Assembly: GCA_003151535.1 (NCBI GenBank)
Contig: PLXT01000121.1
Location: 1,320 to 10,219 of the forward strand
DNA: 8,900 nucleotides
Source: Methanobacterium sp.
GTDB taxonomy: Archaea; Methanobacteriota; Methanobacteria; Methanobacteriales; Methanobacteriaceae
Direction of reading: 5' to 3'
Under the pieces are notes generated by a model that had not been told where the DNA came from, searched no databases, and worked only from the letters and a program-made list of their open reading frames with translations. Made by a program: the position numbers and the translations under genes. Positions 5,509-8,900 of this stretch are shown here, one piece after another; the first letter of the stretch is position 1, and each line of letters starts with the position of its first letter.

Positions 5509-5883
5509 ATGAATAAAAATTTGTTATTTGTGGGTGTTTTATTGGTTTTGGGGGTTGTAGCAGTTTCGGGATGTACAACCCAGTATTCATCCAACACAAT
5601 AACAATACAGAACACAGCTTTTTATCCAACTACACTAACGGTTAAACCTGGTACTACTGTTACTTGGATCAATAAAGATAATGAAACCCAAGATATTGTA
5701 AGTAACACTGGAATATTTGATAGTGGTAATTTAAAAACAAATCAGAGTTATAATTATACTTTCAATCAATCTGGTAGCTACCCATTCCATAGTACTATAA
5801 ATGCCAATTTAACAGGTACTATCATTGTTTCATCAGCAACTAATAATAGTTCCACTAGTAATCCATCTGCAGTTGGTTATTAA
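5509..5883 (+). CDS. cupredoxin-fold lipoprotein with the copper ligands replaced
   Basis: Predicted membrane-anchored lipoprotein of 124 residues exposed outside the cell. Residues 1-22 are a lipoprotein signal (hydrophobic stretch 5-19, lipobox VSGC with Cys22). Residues 29-107 follow the plastocyanin/azurin-like domain: ITIQNTAFYPTTLTVKPGTTVTWINKDNETQDIV, GIFDSGNLKTNQSYNYTFNQSGSYPFHSTINANLTGTIIV. In copper-binding relatives the pattern is NxDxxxHTV, YxCxxHxxM, and ends with TGTVIV. Here the four ligand positions read Gln61, Ser95, Asn98 and Leu101. Type 1 copper binding and electron transfer therefore look lost although the scaffold is intact. The tail (108-124) is Ser/Asn rich. The ATG at 5509 has GAGGGGGA (5495-5502) 6 bases upstream. 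Single-gene unit with a hairpin terminator. It could be a structural or binding domain at the cell surface; its role is unknown. Confidence 0.88.
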   Translation: MNKNLLFVGVLLVLGVVAVSGCTTQYSSNTITIQNTAFYPTTLTVKPGTTVTWINKDNETQDIVSNTGIFDSGNLKTNQSYNYTFNQSGSYPFHSTINANLTGTIIVSSATNNSSTSNPSAVGY

Positions 5884-5909
5884 AAGAAACAATTCGGGTT
5901 AATTGAGAG

Positions 5910-5946
5910 AAGGACTTAATTTGAAAATTAAATCCTTAATTTTTTT
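5910..5946 (+). terminator. stem-loop plus T7 terminator of the lipoprotein gene
   Basis: AAGGACTTAATT (5910-5921) pairs with AATTAAATCCTT (5926-5937) with a single mismatch and a TGAA tetraloop; T7 follows at 5940-5946. It has the form of a bacterial intrinsic terminator and is the best hairpin in the window. Confidence 0.75.
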
Positions 5947-6394
5947 ATTTTATCTGATCATTTCCAATAATGCTCAAAGCACCATTAAATTCACAAATAA
6001 CATTTAAGTTCTCGCAAAAAGATAACTCTGCAAATCACTTCAAATCTACATTAAAAACTTTAATAAGGGTAAAATTGAAACTATAATCAAAAATATCTGG
6101 AAATACCTTAACAATCAAACAACCAACAGATTAAAAAAAATGATACAAACAAGTTCATATATAGTATGGAGGATAGCAAAATATATATCTATTATGATCT
6201 AATAATAATGATATAGAGTGCAATAAGGTAAGTCATAAAAATATGACAATCAATAATATAAAAAAGGTGTATTGTATCGATTTATATCGGAAAATGAAGA
6301 ACAAAAGGATAATTAAAGATTTTGAAATCATCAGGTAAGGGAGATTAGTACATTCTAATTTAAAGATAGATATAATTCTTTATGTTGTGATAAA
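5947..6394. other. long spacer without a supported gene
   Basis: AT-rich stretch of about 450 bases. A plus-strand frame at 6026-6202 is open for 58 codons without an early start codon and is listed separately as a possible transposase relic. A 38-codon frame from ATG 5970 to 6086 overlaps it and has no ribosome binding site. TATA-like sequences occur (TTCATATATAG around 6151-6161; AATTTAAAGATA around 6358-6369), the latter possibly for the gene at 6395. No RNA gene is evident. Confidence 0.4.
6026..6202 (+). pseudogene. possible relic of a DDE transposase C-terminus
   Basis: An open stretch without start codon reads SLQIYIKNFNKGKIETIIKNIWKYLNNQTTNRLKKMIQTSS. The segment IETI-IWKYLNNQTTNRL resembles the region around the last catalytic Glu of IS630/Tc1-type transposases (NPIExxWKxLKN...). 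The preceding PPYSPDLN part is not recognisable, and no terminal repeats or TA duplications were found, so this is a weak match that may be coincidence. Confidence 0.2.
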
Positions 6395-6751
6395 ATGTTG
6401 GAAACCGTCTGCAAAGAAATAATAGCTAAAAATACTTTTATGATCCATTTTATAGATAAAAATAGTGATGGGATAAATTCTGATATATCAAATGAGATTA
6501 TTGGATATGAAACAAACGATGATGGTGTTATTAAGATGGGTTTAAGGGTTAATGCCATTCCACCATCCATATCAATAGATGTTAAAATTCAATATCCCTC
6601 AAATTTTTATAATCCTAATTATTATGAATTATTGGATGCTAATGAAAAACAGTTTCAAGATTTCTATAATGAAATAATGAACTATAATTCAATGGAATAT
6701 GAAATAATGGATCCTGAAGAATCCTATTCAAAAAAATTTCTAGTTAAATAA
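6395..6751 (+). CDS. acidic hypothetical protein (118 aa)
   Basis: No family recognised. The protein is acidic, rich in Asn, Tyr, Ile and Glu, and has no signal peptide or membrane helix, so it is probably cytoplasmic. A helix (LETVCKEIIAKNTFMIHFI) leads to an Asp/Asn/Gly-rich loop (DKNSDGINSD, residues 21-30), strands (VIKMGLRV, SISIDVKIQY) and C-terminal helices with aromatic residues (NYYELLDANEKQFQDFYNEIMNY). The loop looks like a calcium-binding loop but lacks the final Glu of an EF-hand and is one residue short for a dockerin repeat. The C-terminal half resembles the end of the protein at 2649-2960. The ATG at 6395 is supported by GTGAT at 6387-6391, 3 bases upstream. It ends 25 bases before the convergent gene at 6777-7079. 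Confidence 0.65.
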   Translation: MLETVCKEIIAKNTFMIHFIDKNSDGINSDISNEIIGYETNDDGVIKMGLRVNAIPPSISIDVKIQYPSNFYNPNYYELLDANEKQFQDFYNEIMNYNSMEYEIMDPEESYSKKFLVK

Positions 6752-6776
6752 AAATCTAAACATCTACACTATTTTC

Positions 6777-7079
6777 CTATTTTAACTTACAATAATATTC
6801 GGATATATCATCTTGTCCTAGATTATTTTCCTTCCAAACTTTACATTCTTTACATTTACACTCTTTTTCAAAATTGAGGTCGTGACATTCTGCTTCTCCA
6901 GTAGAACAATATAGCCATGGAAACTTTTTAGGCTTAAAAACAGTTATGGCTTCTAATCCTTTTGTTTCGATTTTTTGAATTTTTCCTGTTCTATCCTTAG
7001 CACATCTACTTTGTGTTTGTACTTCACATTTACAACAAATACATTTCAACATATTTTCTAAGTTGTAACCAACCTTCAC
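6777..7079 (-). CDS. small cysteine-rich protein, probable DUF2769 family
   Basis: Protein of 100 residues with 11 cysteines (13, 15, 16, 18, 26, 58, 65, 74, 76, 79, 97). The arrangement LENMLKCICCKC at the N-terminus, LYCSTGEAEC in the middle, CKCKECKVWKENNL and final YYC matches my recollection of DUF2769, a small family found in methanogens and other archaea whose function is unknown. The CxCxxC and CxCCxC clusters suggest binding of an iron-sulfur cluster or zinc; that is inference. No signal peptide or membrane helix, so cytoplasmic. The start is the GTG at 7077-7079, because the family begins just before NLENM; the ribosome binding site is weak (AAGGGG, about 9-10 bases upstream), and a TATA-like TTATAATA near 7102-7109 would give a very short leader. 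It is convergent with the gene at 6395-6751. Confidence 0.7.
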   Translation of the reverse strand: MKVGYNLENMLKCICCKCEVQTQSRCAKDRTGKIQKIETKGLEAITVFKPKKFPWLYCSTGEAECHDLNFEKECKCKECKVWKENNLGQDDISEYYCKLK

Positions 7080-7534
7080 TTGACATACCCCTTAATTACA
7101 CTTATTATAATGTTAATTTGTAATTTGAATCATAAAGAATTTACTCATAAAACTAATTTAATAAAATTATTATATATGATGGAATGTTTTCGAGAGATCC
7201 TAAATCTTAGAGTGTATAATAGAAAAAAAATATTAAAATGATTTAATCATGAAGACAACTAATTAAAATCAAATAAACGACATCATTCTAACTATTTTGA
7301 GACGTTAATATGTTTATGTGATGTGGTATTTGTGTAATGTATTGTTGATACGATCTGCTCTGTATGAACCACTACAGTTGTGATGTTTTCCTTTATTCAT
7401 TCATAATTTAATAATTTGTTATTTATTGTCTATTTCCACTTTAATCTGTACTATTTAATGGAGATGACCCAAATATCTCGATTTCCACTTTACACAATAC
7501 CACTTATTAATTTCTAAAATGGAAGATTGGGCAT
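7080..7534. other. spacer between two minus-strand genes
   Basis: About 450 AT-rich bases without a supported gene. Two features stand out: a 12-base direct repeat ATTTCCACTTTA at 7432-7443 and 7481-7492 (49 bases apart), and a short hairpin CTGTA (7360-7364)/TACAG (7373-7377) in the least AT-rich part. No clear T-run terminator for cbiF is seen next to its stop on the minus strand; a small non-coding RNA is possible but unsupported. Confidence 0.35.
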
Positions 7535-8296
7535 CTATTCACTGTTTCTGTATTCATGTGTAAAGCTTCTATCATACAGTTTTGAAGGGGTAATTTTCTT
7601 TGTATCAAGTACATTCCCAACAATAATCATGGCTGTTTTTGTAATTCCTGATTCATGGACCTTATCAGTAATATCCTCCAAAGTTCCCCTTACAATCTTT
7701 TCATCGGGCCATGATGCCTTTTGGACTACTGCTACAGGGGTTTCCTTTTTATAATGTGTAAGGAGGTCTTTAACCACGTTTTCTATTATCTGCACGCCTA
7801 AGAATATGCACATTGTGGCCTGATGTTCGGCTAATTTTGAAATAGCCTCTTTGGATGGTTTTGGAGTACGCCCTTCAGGACGTGTAATTATGACTGTTTG
7901 AGAAACTTCTGGAAGTGTCAGTTCACATTCAAGTGAAGCTGCAGCAGCAAAAAATGAACTAACACCGGGTATTATTTCAAAATCAATCTTTTTTGCTTTT
8001 AATAATTCCATCTGTTCGCCTATTGCCCCATATATGGCAGGATCACCTGTGTGAACTCTGGCAACAAGTTTACCATATTTAACACTTTCATCTATGAGAT
8101 GAATTATCTGGTCTAAATTCATTGATGCGCTATTTTTGATCAGACAATCATCCCTAGCACAGTTTAAAACATCTTTGTTTACTAGAGAACCTGCGTATAT
8201 AATAACATCTGCTTTTTTAATTACATTATAAGCTTTTAATGTGAGAAGTTCAGGGTCACCCGGACCTCCACCTATGAAGATTACCTTTCCATCCAT
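7535..8296 (-). CDS. cbiF: cobalt-precorrin-4 C11-methyltransferase (CbiF/CobM)
   Basis: Transfers a methyl group from S-adenosylmethionine to C-11 of cobalt-precorrin-4, an early step in building the corrin ring of cobamides. Methanogens need these for the corrinoid methyltransferase Mtr. The 253 residues follow the tetrapyrrole methylase fold: GGGPGDPELLTLKA (9-22), YAGSLV (34-39), VARVHTGDPAIYGAIGEQM (78-96), IPGVSSFFAAAASL (109-122), LPEVSQTVIITRPEGRTP (128-145) and the C-terminal SKLYDRSFTHEYR. The YAGSLV, VHTGDP and ITRPEGRTP combination separates it from the other methylases of the pathway. The ATG at 8294-8296 has GGTGA (plus-strand 8304-8308) 7 bases upstream. Archaea use the anaerobic route, so cbiF is preferred to cobM. 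No other cobamide gene is in the window. The gene is intact, of usual length (about 250 residues), and transcribed alone. Confidence 0.95.
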   Translation of the reverse strand: MDGKVIFIGGGPGDPELLTLKAYNVIKKADVIIYAGSLVNKDVLNCARDDCLIKNSASMNLDQIIHLIDESVKYGKLVARVHTGDPAIYGAIGEQMELLKAKKIDFEIIPGVSSFFAAAASLECELTLPEVSQTVIITRPEGRTPKPSKEAISKLAEHQATMCIFLGVQIIENVVKDLLTHYKKETPVAVVQKASWPDEKIVRGTLEDITDKVHESGITKTAMIIVGNVLDTKKITPSKLYDRSFTHEYRNSE

Positions 8297-8383
8297 TTTC
8301 TTTTCACCATAAATATTTTTTGATAATTTGAATAACTTCGACTAGATACGTATAAGTTAATTTTATTTTAGAGGATATACATT

Positions 8384-8405
8384 AATTCCATTATAATCTG
8401 GAATT
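8384..8405. promoter_or_regulatory. inverted repeat upstream of cbiF
   Basis: AATTCC (8384-8389) and GGAATT (8400-8405) form a perfect inverted repeat with a 10-base spacer, about 90-110 bases before the cbiF start. Half-sites one helical turn apart fit a dimeric regulator, but short AT-rich repeats of this kind also arise by chance. A TATA-like TTATACGTAT lies on the minus strand around 8345-8355, between this repeat and cbiF. Confidence 0.25.
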
Positions 8406-8528
8406 CCTATAGTATAATTTTTTCTTATAAATTTTAATTAACTCAAAAGAATATTAGATTAAATGGCAATAGATCTAGGATGCAAAATTTATCTAACCAA
8501 TAGTTATTCAATACTTCTATTTATAATT

Positions 8529-8555
8529 AAAAAAAATATATTAAAATAAAAAAAA
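8529..8555 (-). terminator. oligo-T terminator of the glycosyltransferase gene
   Basis: Two A8 runs on the plus strand (8529-8536, 8548-8555) are T8 tracts on the minus strand, 20-45 bases behind the glycosyltransferase stop. They separate it from cbiF, so the two minus-strand genes are probably not co-transcribed. Confidence 0.6.
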
Positions 8556-8574
8556 TAAATAGTTGAATATAAAA

Positions 8575-8900
8575 TTATTTTGATTTATTAGCCAAAGTTT
8601 TATCGATCATTCTACCCATGGAGTGTAGTATGATCCCTGTAAATGATATAAATGTTCCAAAAACAGTTAAAAGTGCTGCTAGAATTGTTGGTGCTAGACT
8701 ATGGCTTCCACCACCTAGATAATCGGCGAAAAATAACATGCCTGAAAGTAAACCTATTATTATCATGATAAGTCCCGGAAATGTGAAGTAATATAAAGGC
8801 CGGTTGAATTCCATGTCTTGCAATATTTTCACAAGAACACCAACACCATGACTCACAGGGTTTAATTTGGAACTATTAACATCGTATCTGACTCCAATTT
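8575..8900 (-). CDS. C-terminal part of a membrane-anchored family 2 glycosyltransferase (5' end outside window)
   Basis: The frame is open to the window edge, so this is the end of a longer gene. The visible 108 residues begin IGVRYDVNSSKLNPVSHGVGVLVKILQDMEFNRPLYYFTFPGL and continue with two membrane helices (LIMIIIGLLSGMLFF and LAPTILAALLTVFGTFISFTGIIL), ending in a basic tail with TAA at 8575. This PVSHG-VL-IL-DMEF-RPLYYFT-PG segment followed by a helix pair is, as I recall it, the usual tail of archaeal GT2 enzymes related to dolichyl-phosphate mannosyl/glucosyl synthases, which load sugars onto lipid carriers for surface glycans. The catalytic GT-A domain with its DxD motif lies outside the window, so the sugar specificity cannot be judged. 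A GTG at 8854-8856 is internal (Val of NPVSHG), not a start. Confidence 0.8.
   Translation of the reverse strand, partial: IGVRYDVNSSKLNPVSHGVGVLVKILQDMEFNRPLYYFTFPGLIMIIIGLLSGMLFFADYLGGGSHSLAPTILAALLTVFGTFISFTGIILHSMGRMIDKTLANKSK

Noticed and set aside
5441..5629. 62-codon open frame on the minus strand
   Set aside because: Antisense to the start of the lipoprotein gene; no supporting signals.
6455..6484. Calcium-binding (EF-hand or dockerin) loop DKNSDGINSD
   Set aside because: The last EF-hand position is Ser instead of Glu, spacing is one residue short for a dockerin repeat, and there is only one such loop.
6355..6570. 71-codon open frame on the minus strand
   Set aside because: Antisense to the gene at 6395-6751, which has the better start signals.
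7527..7754. 75-codon open frame on the plus strand
   Set aside because: Antisense to the 3' part of cbiF.
1..8900. CRISPR array, tRNA/rRNA gene, prophage or defence system
   Set aside because: No regularly spaced repeats, no cloverleaf or rRNA-like GC-rich segment, and no phage or defence proteins were found on either strand.

Overview
The window looks like chromosomal DNA of a methanogenic archaeon of the order Methanobacteriales, most likely Methanobacterium or a close relative. The evidence is an HMf-type archaeal histone, a short archaeal-type adenylosuccinate synthetase, a cobalt-precorrin-4 methyltransferase, a small Cys-rich protein typical of methanogens, AT-rich DNA, TATA-box promoters (TTTAAATA, TTTATATA), strong GGTGA/GGAGGTGA ribosome binding sites and oligo-T terminators. 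The species assignment is inference; no rRNA or tRNA gene is visible.

Layout, left to right. 1-860: a histone gene and a secreted chagasin-type (I42) peptidase inhibitor, both on the plus strand with their own promoters. 860-3330: a gene-poor stretch with a minus-strand membrane-helix relic, a broken PAS-domain gene, a small unknown gene (1814-2026), a decayed second histone copy that still carries the promoter sequence of the intact gene, and another small unknown gene (2649-2960). 3332-4354: purA. 4496-5216 (minus): a ZIP-family metal transporter broken by several frameshifts and stops. 5509-5946: a lipoprotein with a plastocyanin-like fold and its hairpin terminator. 5950-6394: non-coding, with a faint transposase-like relic. 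6395-7079: an acidic unknown protein convergent with an 11-cysteine small protein. 7535-8296 (minus): cbiF. 8575-8900 (minus): the C-terminal end of a membrane-anchored family 2 glycosyltransferase that runs off the window.

The genes do not form one operon. Nearly every gene has its own promoter and oligo-T terminator. Housekeeping functions (histone, purine synthesis, cobamide synthesis, glycosyl transfer) are separated by long AT-rich spacers filled with decaying genes, so the window reads as a region of ongoing gene loss between conserved genes. I see no CRISPR array, complete insertion sequence or defence system.

The observations most worth checking are the cupredoxin-fold lipoprotein, in which all four expected type 1 copper ligands appear replaced (H to Q, C to S, H to N, M to L), and the decayed histone paralogue with its conserved promoter and spacing. 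All protein assignments rest on reading motifs by eye, without database searches.
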